Shown: positions 34,845-43,169, numbered from the stretch's first letter. The stretch is DNA of 64,000 bases from Diaminobutyricibacter sp. McL0608 (GCF_039613825.1 NZ_CP154826.1:2852001-2916000); one strand, 5' to 3'. Made by a program: numbers and translations. The notes: generated by a model not told the origin, from the letters alone.

Positions 34845-35615
34845 GTGATCGACCTGACCATCGCCGACGGCGTCGCCCGGATCGTCCTGAACGCGCCCGA
34901 GAAGCTGAACGCGCTCGACGCCACGGCGCTCGGCGAACTGTCGGAGGCGTACGACCGGGCGGAAGCCGCGCAGGTCCGTGCGCTCGTCCTCCGCGGCGAG
35001 GGTCGCGCGTTCTGCGCGGGTCGCGACATCTCGGCGGTCGACCCGCGGACCGACGACGTTTCCGGGTATCTCGACGGCCTCGTCACGCCTCTCCTCAAGC
35101 GGATGAGCGCCTTTCCCGCCCCGACCTTCGCGGCCGCCCACGGCGCCTGCCTCGGCGTGGGCCTCGGTCTGCTCATCACGACGGATGTGGTCTACGTCGC
35201 CGATACGGCGAAGATCGGCTCGCCGTTCGCCGCGCTCGGCGCCACCCTCGATTCCGGTGGTCACGCCCTGTTCTTCGAACGCCTCGGTGCCCACAAGACC
35301 CTCGACCTCATCTATACCGGCAGGCTGATGTCGGGCACCGAGGCTGTGCAGTCCGGGCTGTTCAGTCGCGTCTTCCCGGCGGACGAGCTGACGGATGCGG
35401 TGCTGGGGGCTGCCACGAAGGCCGCGTCCGGCGCGACGCAGGCTTTCCTCGCGAGCAAGGAGCTCATCCGCGCGCTGCGAGACGAACGCGTCGGCCTGTG
35501 GGATTCGATGACCGCGGAGAACGCGGCCCAGGCCGCTCTCTGCGACACCGACGACTACCGCGAAGGCTTCGCCGCCTTCCAGCAGAAGCGCACGCCGACG
35601 TTCGCTGGCCGTTAG
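34845..35615 (+). CDS. paaG: 1,2-epoxyphenylacetyl-CoA isomerase (crotonase fold)
   Basis: A 256-aa crotonase-fold enzyme that isomerises ring-epoxide phenylacetyl-CoA to oxepin-CoA and shifts double bonds later in the pathway. FCAGRDISAV forms the first oxyanion segment. The second has ACLGVGLGLL rather than a Glu, while Asp is kept in TLDSGGHAL, as in PaaG isomerases rather than hydratases. GTG 34845 has GAAAGGA upstream; GTG 34815, overlapping the paaE stop, is the alternative. It is the last gene of the paaABCDE-paaG operon. Confidence 0.88.
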   Translation: MIDLTIADGVARIVLNAPEKLNALDATALGELSEAYDRAEAAQVRALVLRGEGRAFCAGRDISAVDPRTDDVSGYLDGLVTPLLKRMSAFPAPTFAAAHGACLGVGLGLLITTDVVYVADTAKIGSPFAALGATLDSGGHALFFERLGAHKTLDLIYTGRLMSGTEAVQSGLFSRVFPADELTDAVLGAATKAASGATQAFLASKELIRALRDERVGLWDSMTAENAAQAALCDTDDYREGFAAFQQKRTPTFAGR

Positions 35616-35667
35616 TCCAACTCGCCCGGCGTGCGCTCCGGCGCGCGCCAGACGTTCACACGGCCGA

Positions 35668-36804
35668 TCACGTGTGCTGCGGAACATCCACTTCCGGGTC
35701 TGCCGCCTCGACGACGCGGCTGACCGCATCCGGAGGCGACGCCTGCCCGCCTGTGTTGCGCAGCAGGACGATCAGCCAGCTGAAGATCAGGGAGAAGGCG
35801 ACGAGCTCGACCGCCGTCAGGTTGTAGTAGCCCGAGATGAAGAACGCGGCCAGGACGACGATCACGCCCACATAGACATAGCCGAGAATGACGAACACGC
35901 GAGGGATCGACGGAACCAGCCACGGGAAGGCGATCACCATCACCACGTAGACGAGCGCCATCCCGCTCGCCGAGAAATTGTGGATCTCCTCGTTCCGGTC
36001 AAGCGGAAAGGCACCCACGCACGCGAGCAGGATGCCGATGATCATGAGCCCGACCCGCACGAGAGTGCGACCGCGAGCCTCGGCGCGCGTCGTCGCCGGG
36101 AGGGGAGCAGTCGCGTAGTGGGCGATCGTCGTGACCATGATGCCGGCGATGATGAGCGTCACGTTGAAGGTGAGCGACGAGATGTCATTGCCCATCCCCA
36201 GCGTGCTCAGGTTCTTCTGCCACCAGAGCGGATCCGTCGCGCTCATCATGCTCGTGATCGCACCGCTCACGATGAACGCGGCGAGCACGAGCGAGAGCAG
36301 CATCGCGCTCAGGTGCACAGACGAGAGGAAGACGACGTAAGCCGTGAGGGCGACCGCCACACCGGCCAGGATGACCGCCGAGAGGCTGAAGACGACAGCG
36401 CCCTTGAAGCTGATGGCCATCAGGGCGGCGAGCCCGGTCCAGGCGAGCAGGGCGATGACACCGTGCGCGAGCGCGAGCGCGCCGATATCGAACCAGCGCA
36501 GGCGCACCCCAGCGGCGTCGTATTCCGGGTTCTGGCCGGCGCCCTGGCGAGAACGGCGGGTACGCAGGACCATACGGGCGAAGATGAACACGACGAACGC
36601 GATGATGCCGCCGGTGATCGCCACGAACTGCCCGACCGACCCGTGGCCTGCGATCGGCACGTCCTTGCCGCCGAACGCGATGAACGCGATGACTGCGGCG
36701 ACGACGAAGACGGCGGCACCCACGACCAGCGCCGCAGACTCCAGTGTCTGCCTGCTCTCGGCGGGATGACGGAACACCCGGCCAACCGACTGCGGTCCGC
36801 TCAT
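35668..36804 (-). CDS. DUF998-type multi-spanning membrane protein
   Basis: A 378-aa integral membrane protein with about nine hydrophobic helices, beginning ALVVGAAVFVVAAVIAFIAF near residue 28. The layout and a late NEEIHNFSASGMALVYVV segment resemble DUF998 proteins, whose function is unknown; a family search is needed to be sure. ATG 36804 has GGGGAGGG upstream; the long open stretch beyond it has no hydrophobic pattern and is ignored. It is divergent from the SHOCT gene across a gap that contains the palindrome at 36869-36897. Confidence 0.8.
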   Translation of the reverse strand: MSGPQSVGRVFRHPAESRQTLESAALVVGAAVFVVAAVIAFIAFGGKDVPIAGHGSVGQFVAITGGIIAFVVFIFARMVLRTRRSRQGAGQNPEYDAAGVRLRWFDIGALALAHGVIALLAWTGLAALMAISFKGAVVFSLSAVILAGVAVALTAYVVFLSSVHLSAMLLSLVLAAFIVSGAITSMMSATDPLWWQKNLSTLGMGNDISSLTFNVTLIIAGIMVTTIAHYATAPLPATTRAEARGRTLVRVGLMIIGILLACVGAFPLDRNEEIHNFSASGMALVYVVMVIAFPWLVPSIPRVFVILGYVYVGVIVVLAAFFISGYYNLTAVELVAFSLIFSWLIVLLRNTGGQASPPDAVSRVVEAADPEVDVPQHT

Positions 36805-36868
36805 GACACCCTCCCCGATCCACCGAGACGGGCCTCGGCAGGCACAGTATGCCTTTCGTCGCGATCGA

Positions 36869-36897
36869 GCTACATCATCCGATCCGGATGATGTAGC
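36869..36897. promoter_or_regulatory. 29-bp perfect palindrome, candidate operator
   Basis: Thirteen-base arms (GCTACATCATCCG and its complement) around ATC, in the 165-base divergent gap between the DUF998 gene and the SHOCT pair. A true terminator is not needed there, so an operator for a dimeric repressor or activator is more likely. A similar imperfect dyad lies at 40239-40261. Confidence 0.55.
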
Positions 36898-36969
36898 ACC
36901 GCTCAGATGCGCATTACATTCATGCCAATGGCGCACCCGTTTGGTGCACCCCAAGCGAAAGGCCCTTCG

Positions 36970-37362
36970 ATGAGCTTCTGGGATTTCCTCTGGTTCTTCT
37001 TCTGGACGTACATCTTCATCTCGTTCATCATCATCCTGTTCCAGATGTTCGCGGACCTCTTCCGCGATCGCAACCTCAACGGGTGGGCCAAGGCGCTGTG
37101 GATCATCTTCCTGGTCTTCATCCCCTTCCTCGGCGCACTGATCTACCTGGTCGTGCGTGGTCGGGGAATGGCCGAGCGGCAGGCAGCTCGCATGATGGTG
37201 GCCCAGTCGGAGAATGACGCGTACATCCGCACGGTCGCAGCATCCTCCCCCGCCGCCTCCGGGTCGGCGACCGACGACATCGCGAAGGCGAAGGGTCTCC
37301 TGGACTCCGGCGCGATCACGCAGGCCGAATACGACGCCCTGAAGGCCCGCGCCCTCAGCTGA
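36970..37362 (+). CDS. Small membrane protein with SHOCT domain (PLDc_N-type start)
   Basis: A 130-aa protein with two N-terminal transmembrane helices (LWFFFWTYIFISFIIILFQM, then ALWIIFLVFIPFLGALIYLV), a cytosolic linker and a C-terminal SHOCT domain, a short oligomerisation-like helix pair: IAKAKGLLDSGAITQAEYDA. This layout is common in actinobacteria; the function is unknown. GAAAGG precedes ATG 36970; an in-frame start at 36907 would add unlikely sequence. It is the first of two tandem paralogues. Confidence 0.9.
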   Translation: MSFWDFLWFFFWTYIFISFIIILFQMFADLFRDRNLNGWAKALWIIFLVFIPFLGALIYLVVRGRGMAERQAARMMVAQSENDAYIRTVAASSPAASGSATDDIAKAKGLLDSGAITQAEYDALKARALS

Positions 37363-37400
37363 TGCGCTGACGCTCTCATTCGACTGAAAGGACGGATCAC

Positions 37401-37772
37401 ATGTTCTGGGGTTTCATCGGCTATCTCTTCTGGACGTTCGTCTTCGTGGCCTACCTGATGGTGCTCTTCTGGATCATCGCCGATCTGTTCCGCGACGACT
37501 CTGTGAACGGCTGGGGCAAGGCGATCTGGATCATCTTCCTGGTCTTCGTGCCGTTCCTCACTGCGCTGGTGTACTTCGTTGCGCGCGGCTCGGGGATGGA
37601 GGCGCGGCGGGCCGGCGATTACGCTACCGCCCGATCGGACACCGACGCCTACATCAAGCAAGTGGTGACGACACCGGCCGCCGACCAGATAGCCCAGGCG
37701 AAACAGCTGCTGGACGACGGCACGATCAGCCAGGCCGAGTACGAGACGCTGAAGGCCCGCGCGCTGGCCTGA
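37401..37772 (+). CDS. Small membrane protein with SHOCT domain, tandem paralogue
   Basis: A 123-aa paralogue of the gene 38 bases upstream: the same two-helix start (FWGFIGYLFWTFVFVAYLMV, then AIWIIFLVFVPFLTALVYFV) and a SHOCT tail (IAQAKQLLDDGTISQAEY). The linker is shorter and less conserved. Strong identity in the helices and tail and a weak linker suggest an old tandem duplication under common selection. GAAAGGACGGATCAC precedes the ATG. Function unknown. Confidence 0.9.
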   Translation: MFWGFIGYLFWTFVFVAYLMVLFWIIADLFRDDSVNGWGKAIWIIFLVFVPFLTALVYFVARGSGMEARRAGDYATARSDTDAYIKQVVTTPAADQIAQAKQLLDDGTISQAEYETLKARALA

Positions 37773-37828
37773 CTCCCGGATACCCGGGGCCGGGCCGGCG
37801 GATGCGCGCGGTCAGCGGATGGGCGCGA

Positions 37829-38353
37829 TCAGTGGATGAGCGCCTTGAGAATGATCATCGCGACGCCGAACACGGCCGTGCCCAACGCACCGAGGATGCG
37901 CACCAGCCACGAATCACCGCGCAGGGAGAACACGATGAATCCCAGCACGCCGAGAATGATGACGCCCAGCCACAGCGCCGTCCAGATCGCGACGGCGTCG
38001 TCGATCGCCTGCGTTGCGCCGAGAAGCAGGACGATGGAGGGCGGAAGCGCCGAGGTGAGGAATCCGACGGAGCGTCGGAGAGCGCGGCGGAACGCCGTGA
38101 GGAGCGACGAGTCGCCTTCCACCTCTTCGGAGACGCCGTGGCCGGCGATCGTCCCGGCGTAGACATGCGCCGCCCAGAAGACGACGACCGTCCCGAAGAC
38201 GCTCAGGAAGACCTGCCACGAGGTCGCCCCGTACGAGCCGGCGACGACGATCATGCCGCTGACCAGAACCGTCCCGTAGACCGATTCCTCCGTGATGTAG
38301 TCGAGACGCGCCCGCTGAAGCGCTTCAGAGGACAGCCTGCGAGTCTGAGTCAT
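37829..38353 (-). CDS. Four-helix membrane protein of unknown function
   Basis: A 174-aa integral membrane protein with about four helices: near residues 25-45 (VYGTVLVSGMIVVAG), 47-65, 105-155 (two) and 160-174. The acidic loop between helices two and three is GHGVSEEVEGDSS. I do not recognise the family. ATG 38353 has GAAAGG upstream, 5 bases away. It is divergent from the GH15 gene across 62 bases and convergent with the SHOCT pair. Confidence 0.8.
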   Translation of the reverse strand: MTQTRRLSSEALQRARLDYITEESVYGTVLVSGMIVVAGSYGATSWQVFLSVFGTVVVFWAAHVYAGTIAGHGVSEEVEGDSSLLTAFRRALRRSVGFLTSALPPSIVLLLGATQAIDDAVAIWTALWLGVIILGVLGFIVFSLRGDSWLVRILGALGTAVFGVAMIILKALIH

Positions 38354-38415
38354 TTCGCCCCTTTCACGACACGCACAAGTATCGCCTCCACGTCGATCCA
38401 TCGGAAGAGGGTCTC

Positions 38416-40263
38416 ATGAACGACTACCCACAGATCGCCGACCACGGCCTCATCGGCGACCTCCAGACGGCAGCGCTGGTCTCCAGTGACGGAACGATCG
38501 ACTGGTTCTGCAGCCCGCGATTCGACTCTCCGAGCATCTTCGCCTCGCTGCTCGACCGGGAGAAGGGCGGTCGCTTCAGCATCAGCCCGAAAGCGGAGAC
38601 GTTCGAGGTGAAACAGCTCTACTTCCCTGACACGGCCGTCCTTGTCACACGCTTTCTGACGGAGGAGGGCGTGGGCGAGCTGATCGACTTCATGCCGGCC
38701 ACAGGTGAAGCTGCAAGCGAACGCCACCGACTCGTGCGGATCGTGCGCTGCGTGCGAGGATCGATGGACTTCGACATCGAGGTCTCTCCGCGATTCGATT
38801 ACGGACGCAGCAGTCACCAAGTCACGGTCGGCGACGGGGTGGCCACCTTCACGACGGATGCGACCGTTCTGACCGTCAGCCTCGTCCGCCATCCGGACGA
38901 TGAGAGACTCGCGGAGATCGACCCGGCACCGGATGGCGACCTCCGCGCATCCGTGCGGCTCGTGGAGGGCCAGTTGCGTGGCATCGTTCTCGAGACGGCA
39001 CCGAGCGGCGCTCCGGGCGTCGTCCCCGTCGCGGAGGCCAAACGGCTTTTCGACGACACGGTGCACTTCTGGCAGGACTGGGTCGAGCAGTCGACCTACA
39101 CCGGCCGCTGGCGCGAGGAGGTCCAGCGCTCGGCGATCACCCTGAAACTGCTCACCTACGCACCGACCGGCGGACTCGTCGCCGCGCCCACCGCAGGGCT
39201 TCCGGAACAGATCGGCGGCGAGCGCAACTGGGACTACCGCTTCACCTGGGTGCGCGACGCCTCCTTCTCTGTGCGCACCCTCGTCCGGCTGGGATACACC
39301 GCCGAGGCTGCAGCGTTCGGCGCCTGGCTGCGCGACCGAGTGACCGAGCAGGCGGGCAGCGCCACCGGACCGCTGAACATCATGTACCGGGTCGACGGCG
39401 ACCCCGAGCTCGACGAGGAGACCATCGAAGGCTGGGAAGGCTACCGCGGCTCGTATCCGGTGCGGATCGGCAACGGAGCGGCCGGCCAGCTGCAACTCGA
39501 CATCTACGGCGAGGCGCTCGACGCCGTCTATCAGGTCGACCGCAGCGGAATCGAGATCGGACAGCCCGGCTGGAAGGCCCTCACGCAATTGCTCGACTGG
39601 CTCGCCGACAACTGGGACCAGCCCGAAGAGGGCATCTGGGAGACGCGCGGAGGACGCAAGGATTTCACGTACGGCCGCCTCATGTGCTGGGTCGCCTTCG
39701 ACCGCGGCATCCGCCTCGCTGCCACGCACGGCCGACCTGCGCCGCTGAAACGGTGGAGGTCGGCGCGCGACGCGATCTACAACCAGATCATGGAGAAGGG
39801 ATGGAACGAGGAACGTCGCGCCTTCGTGCAGCAGTATGGCGAGACGGTACTGGACGCCTCACTCCTCAAGATGTCGCAGGTCGGGTTCATCTCGCCGCAG
39901 GATCCGATGTGGCTGGACACCCTGCGCGCTATGGAGGAAGAGCTCGTATCCGACAGCCTCGTCTACCGCTACGACCCGAGTGCCTCACCTGACGGGCTCG
40001 CAGGCTCCGAAGGAACGTTCTCGCTGTGCACCTTCCTGTATGTGGATGCGCTCGCCCGCGCGGGCAGGCTGGCGGAGGCCCGTATCACCTTCGAGAAGAT
40101 GCTCACGTATGCCAACCGCCTCGGACTGTTCTCCGAGGAGATCGCCCTGACCGGGGAACAGTTGGGCAACTTCCCGCAGGCTTTCACCCACCTCGCCCTG
40201 ATCGATGCCGCGCTGACCCTGAACGACCGACTCGACGGACATCATCCAGATCGGGTGATGTGA
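38416..40263 (+). CDS. Glycoside hydrolase family 15 (glucoamylase/trehalase-like)
   Basis: A 615-aa cytosolic GH15 protein with an N-terminal super-beta-sandwich domain (GLIGDLQTAALVSSDGTIDW) and an (alpha/alpha)6 catalytic barrel. LPEQIGGERNWDYRFTWVRD is the signature, and the general acid Glu is probably in EEGIWETRGG. A late EQLGNFPQAFTHLALID carries the second acid. Actinobacterial relatives include trehalases as well as glucoamylases, so the disaccharide is unsettled. GAAGAGGG lies upstream of the ATG. The last bases of the gene form part of an imperfect dyad at 40239-40261. Confidence 0.9.
   Translation: MNDYPQIADHGLIGDLQTAALVSSDGTIDWFCSPRFDSPSIFASLLDREKGGRFSISPKAETFEVKQLYFPDTAVLVTRFLTEEGVGELIDFMPATGEAASERHRLVRIVRCVRGSMDFDIEVSPRFDYGRSSHQVTVGDGVATFTTDATVLTVSLVRHPDDERLAEIDPAPDGDLRASVRLVEGQLRGIVLETAPSGAPGVVPVAEAKRLFDDTVHFWQDWVEQSTYTGRWREEVQRSAITLKLLTYAPTGGLVAAPTAGLPEQIGGERNWDYRFTWVRDASFSVRTLVRLGYTAEAAAFGAWLRDRVTEQAGSATGPLNIMYRVDGDPELDEETIEGWEGYRGSYPVRIGNGAAGQLQLDIYGEALDAVYQVDRSGIEIGQPGWKALTQLLDWLADNWDQPEEGIWETRGGRKDFTYGRLMCWVAFDRGIRLAATHGRPAPLKRWRSARDAIYNQIMEKGWNEERRAFVQQYGETVLDASLLKMSQVGFISPQDPMWLDTLRAMEEELVSDSLVYRYDPSASPDGLAGSEGTFSLCTFLYVDALARAGRLAEARITFEKMLTYANRLGLFSEEIALTGEQLGNFPQAFTHLALIDAALTLNDRLDGHHPDRVM
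40239..40261. promoter_or_regulatory. Imperfect dyad resembling the 36869 palindrome
   Basis: ACATCATCC-AGATC-GGGTGATGT, with one mismatch between arms. It shares the ACATCATCC arm with the 29-bp palindrome at 36869-36897. It spans the GH15 stop codon and lies 67 bases before the DUF7144 gene, so it could be an operator for that gene or simply coding sequence. Confidence 0.35.
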
Positions 40264-40327
40264 GCGCCCGATCGCTCGCGATAGCTTCCGAACACGATGC
40301 ACCACAAAGCATTCAGGGAGGGCAATC

Positions 40328-40729
40328 ATGAGCACTACGAAAACAACGGGTTGGCTCGGCTGGGGTCTGTTCGCCGGTGCGATCATCCTCATCAGTGGCG
40401 TCTTCAGCGTGATTCAGGGATTCGTCGGCCTCATCGCCCCTGACACCTACTACGTCAAGACGAGCGGCAGCCTCTTCATGTTCGACGTGCAGGGCTGGGC
40501 CTGGTGGACGCTCATCATCGGCATCCTTCTGGTGCTCACCGCGCTCGCACTGTTCGCAGGCCAGCTGTGGGCTCGGATCATCGCAGTGATCCTGGCATCG
40601 CTGAGCGCGATCGGCAACCTACTCCTGGTGCCCGCCCAGCCGTGGTGGTCGCTCATCCTCATCGGCGTCGACATCCTCATCATCTACGCTCTGACAGCCC
40701 ACGGACACGAGCTCGGCAGGCGCGAATAG
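40328..40729 (+). CDS. DUF7144 membrane protein
   Basis: A 133-aa protein with four transmembrane helices (LFAGAIILISGVFSVIQGFV, WWTLIIGILLVLTALALFAG, IAVILASLSAIGNLLLV, LILIGVDILIIYALT). The YYVKTSG segment between the first two helices and the WGWW-like turn fit DUF7144, a common actinobacterial family of unknown function. GGGAGGG precedes the ATG. It ends just before a large hairpin at 40737. Confidence 0.85.
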   Translation: MSTTKTTGWLGWGLFAGAIILISGVFSVIQGFVGLIAPDTYYVKTSGSLFMFDVQGWAWWTLIIGILLVLTALALFAGQLWARIIAVILASLSAIGNLLLVPAQPWWSLILIGVDILIIYALTAHGHELGRRE

Positions 40730-40736
40730 CTCGTAC

Positions 40737-40797
40737 TTCGTCCCGCCGCACTTGCTCCGTCCCGCCGCACTTGTTTGTACTAGTGCGGCGGGACGAA
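40737..40797. terminator. Bidirectional hairpin terminator built from a repeated 14-mer
   Basis: CGTCCCGCCGCACT occurs at 40739-40752 and again at 40758-40771, and its complement at 40782-40795. The second copy and the complement form a 14-bp stem with a 10-base loop; the first copy can pair in its place. It lies between the convergent DUF7144 and CorA genes, so it probably terminates both, with no clear T-tract. Confidence 0.65.
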
Positions 40798-40826
40798 CCA
40801 AGTGCGGTAGCTGTTACCTCACCGCG

Positions 40827-41819
40827 TCAGAGCCAGTCCTTCTTCTTGAATGTCGCGTAGAGCGCGATGCCGCCGCCGACCATGATGATCGCCGAAGACC
40901 AGAATCCGCCCAGGCTGTTCGCGCCGGGGAACGGCACATTCTGCCCGTAGAACCCGGTGACCGCGGCCGGCACCGCGAGGATGGCCGCCCAGCTCGTCAC
41001 CTTCTTCATGATCACGTTGAGCCGGTTGCCCTCCATCGAGATCTGGGTGTCGGAGAGCGCGGTGACCAGATCCCGGATGCTGTCCGCCCACTCCGCGAGG
41101 TGGACCGCCCGGTCGTACAGCCCCTGGAAGAGCGGATAGAGATTGGGACTGATGCACGCTGCTTCGCGGCGCAGCAGCGCATCCACCCCGTCGCGGAGCG
41201 GCAGGATGCATCGCCGCAGACCGGCGGTCGACTTGCGGAGCTGATATGTGCGCGTCTGAACCGGCACCGGCGTGGCGCCCGGAGCGAGCAGGCTGTCTTC
41301 CACGTCGTCGAGTTCGCTGTCCAACGTCTCCAGGGCCGTGTTCATCTCTGCGAGAAGCTCGTCGATCAGGATCCAGAGCAGGTAGCCGACGCCTTCGTCG
41401 CGGTGTTTGGTGGCCGCGGCGAACCGGCGGAGGAGCTCGGTCGAATCGAAGGACCCGTCGTGGTCGATGATCAGGGCGCGCGGCAGCACGTAGACGCGCA
41501 GGTCGGACACCGAAAGCTGCAGGGTGGGGATGTCCAACTCGAGCCGGCGGGCGGAGAGCATCACGTGGGAGTCGACCTGGGTGATCGCCGCGTGTCCGGA
41601 TGCTGGCGCCGGATGCCGGAGCAGCTCCGGGTCGCCGAGGGCCTGCGAGAGTTCTGCGAGTTGATCGTGGCTCGGGTCGGCCAGTTCGACGAACACGAAT
41701 GTGTCTGCGTCGTCCAGCTGGTCGCGTAAGACCGAGGCGGTCGTGATCTCCATCGACGTCGCCGGGCTGAACGCGATCCCTCGCAGAGACGGCATCGTCT
41801 CCTCGAGAACATGCTGCAT
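40827..41819 (-). CDS. CorA-family divalent-metal ion transporter
   Basis: A 330-aa member of the CorA magnesium/cobalt transporter family. A long soluble N-terminal domain ends in helices, then two C-terminal membrane helices (IIMKKVTSWAAILAVPAAVT and WSSAIIMVGGGIALYATF) with the loop signature between them. The signature reads YGQN instead of the usual GMN, followed by VPFPG. ATG 41819 has AGGAGC six bases upstream, so I prefer it to the upstream in-frame ATG codons at 41840 and 41888. The substrate metal is uncertain because of the changed motif. Confidence 0.85.
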   Translation of the reverse strand: MQHVLEETMPSLRGIAFSPATSMEITTASVLRDQLDDADTFVFVELADPSHDQLAELSQALGDPELLRHPAPASGHAAITQVDSHVMLSARRLELDIPTLQLSVSDLRVYVLPRALIIDHDGSFDSTELLRRFAAATKHRDEGVGYLLWILIDELLAEMNTALETLDSELDDVEDSLLAPGATPVPVQTRTYQLRKSTAGLRRCILPLRDGVDALLRREAACISPNLYPLFQGLYDRAVHLAEWADSIRDLVTALSDTQISMEGNRLNVIMKKVTSWAAILAVPAAVTGFYGQNVPFPGANSLGGFWSSAIIMVGGGIALYATFKKKDWL

Positions 41820-41933
41820 TGGTGCTCCTGTCTGGGCCATACCGTTATCCCCGACGGCGATGGCGAGTCTAGCCGCGACGTCCGGCATTTCTCGGCTCTG
41901 CGGTCGCCCCGCCTCCGGGGGTCTTCTTGACGG

Positions 41934-41949
41934 GTAGGTTTTTTCCTAC
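41934..41949. promoter_or_regulatory. Small dyad upstream of the VOC/ArsR/SRPBCC cassette
   Basis: GTAGG-TTTTTT-CCTAC, a 5-bp dyad 14 bases before the VOC gene start. It could be a binding site for the ArsR-type regulator encoded in the same operon. It is short, so this is only a candidate. Confidence 0.3.
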
Positions 41950-41962
41950 ATATGATGGCGAC

Positions 41963-42343
41963 ATGGCTAACCCTTCTCTGGTCATCCAGACCGTAACGAT
42001 CCCCGTCGCCGACCAGGAGCGCTCCCTCGCCTTCTACCGCGACGTCCTCGGCTTCGAAGTTCGAGCCGACAACGTATTCGGTGGCGCCCGCTGGCTCTCC
42101 GTCGCCCCAGCGGGCAGCTCGGTCGACTTCACGCTTCACCTGCCTTTCCCCGGGCAGGCCGGCCCCGGATGGCAGCAGGGCATAGTCCTCCACACCGACG
42201 ACATCGCCGGCGTGGTCGCGACCCTGCGCGCGGCCCAGGTGGAAGTGTCGGAGCCCGAAGCTCAGGGCTGGGGCACGCAGGCCCAGTTCACCGACCCGGA
42301 CGGCAACGGATTCGTCCTGCTCCAGCAGGGCGCCGGAGCCTAG
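41963..42343 (+). CDS. VOC-family (glyoxalase/bleomycin-resistance type) protein
   Basis: A 126-aa single-domain VOC fold protein of two beta-alpha-beta-beta-beta modules. SLAFYRDVLGFEVRADN and HTDDIAGVVATLRAA start the two halves, and AQFTDPDGNGFVLLQ ends the second. Candidate metal ligands are present, but the reaction is unknown. ATG 41963 is chosen within an open frame starting 41927. It leads a three-gene unit with an ArsR regulator and an SRPBCC protein. Confidence 0.88.
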   Translation: MANPSLVIQTVTIPVADQERSLAFYRDVLGFEVRADNVFGGARWLSVAPAGSSVDFTLHLPFPGQAGPGWQQGIVLHTDDIAGVVATLRAAQVEVSEPEAQGWGTQAQFTDPDGNGFVLLQQGAGA

Positions 42344-42351
42344 GCCTCCTG

Positions 42352-42732
42352 GTGCCCGTCCGTTCGAAGCAGTCCCCCACCGACCTGTTGTTCGGCGCGC
42401 TCGCCAACCCGACGCGACGCGACATCCTGACGCTGCTCCTCGACGGCGAGTGCACGGCAGGCGAGATCGCCACACGCTTCGAGATGAGCCGGCCATCCGT
42501 ATCCGAGCATCTGCGAGTGCTTCGGGATGCCGAACTCGTCGCGGAGCGCGCGGATGGACGCCACGTGTTCTACTCGTCGACCCCGGAGCCGCTGATCGCT
42601 GTACGGGACTGGCTCACCCCGCACGAACGCTTCTGGCGCGAGCGCCTTCGACGGATGCGCGGGCTTCTTGATTCGATGCCGGAACACCGCTTGGCAGCGG
42701 AAGACGCTGACGCAGAAGGCGGTGTCCGGTGA
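42352..42732 (+). CDS. ArsR-family transcriptional regulator
   Basis: A 126-aa winged-helix regulator: ALANPTRRDILTLLLDGECT, then SRPSVSEHLRVLRDAELV (recognition helix) and RADGRHVFYSSTPEPL (wing). No metal-binding ELCVCD motif is present, so it likely senses something other than a metal. This type, paired with an SRPBCC (AHSA1) gene, is common. GTG 42352 starts it 9 bases after the VOC stop, and its TGA overlaps the next GTG. Confidence 0.9.
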   Translation: MPVRSKQSPTDLLFGALANPTRRDILTLLLDGECTAGEIATRFEMSRPSVSEHLRVLRDAELVAERADGRHVFYSSTPEPLIAVRDWLTPHERFWRERLRRMRGLLDSMPEHRLAAEDADAEGGVR

Positions 42733-43169
42733 CGAACCTCGGGAATCTCGAGGTCGACGAATTCATGGCGCATCCACCTGCGAAAGTCTGGCGAGTGCTC
42801 ACCGAACCGGACTTGATGGATGCGTGGCTCATGCCGACCGAAGGATTTGCGCCGGTCGTAGGGACACGCTTCCGGTTCCGCACCCAACCGGCGCCGAAGA
42901 CGAACTTCTCCGGCCTTGTGGAGTGTCAGGTTCTCGAAGTCGATCCCCCGCGCCTCCTGCGCATCTCCTGGTCGGGCGTCGGCACTGCGCTCGACAGTAC
43001 GGTCACCTGGGAGCTCGTTCCCGAGGGTCGGGGAACCCGGATGCTGCTGACCCACACCGGCTTCGATCTCGACGACCCCGAGCAGGCGCGTGCGTTCGAG
43101 ATCATGAACGGCGGCTGGCGCTCCCACGTCCTCCGACGGATGATCGTCGCCCTCGACGCCCTCGCTTGA
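42729..43169 (+). CDS. SRPBCC (AHSA1-type) domain protein
   Basis: A 146-aa START-like fold protein. The AHSA1 pattern is APxxVW-like (HPPAKVWRVLTEPDLMDAWL), GFAPVVGTRFRFRTQP and ISWSGVG, then LTHTGFDL near the end. Such proteins bind hydrophobic ligands; the ligand here is unknown. The GTG overlaps the ArsR stop (GTGA), so the regulator and this protein are coupled and may form a ligand-controlled unit. Confidence 0.87.
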   Translation: MTNLGNLEVDEFMAHPPAKVWRVLTEPDLMDAWLMPTEGFAPVVGTRFRFRTQPAPKTNFSGLVECQVLEVDPPRLLRISWSGVGTALDSTVTWELVPEGRGTRMLLTHTGFDLDDPEQARAFEIMNGGWRSHVLRRMIVALDALA

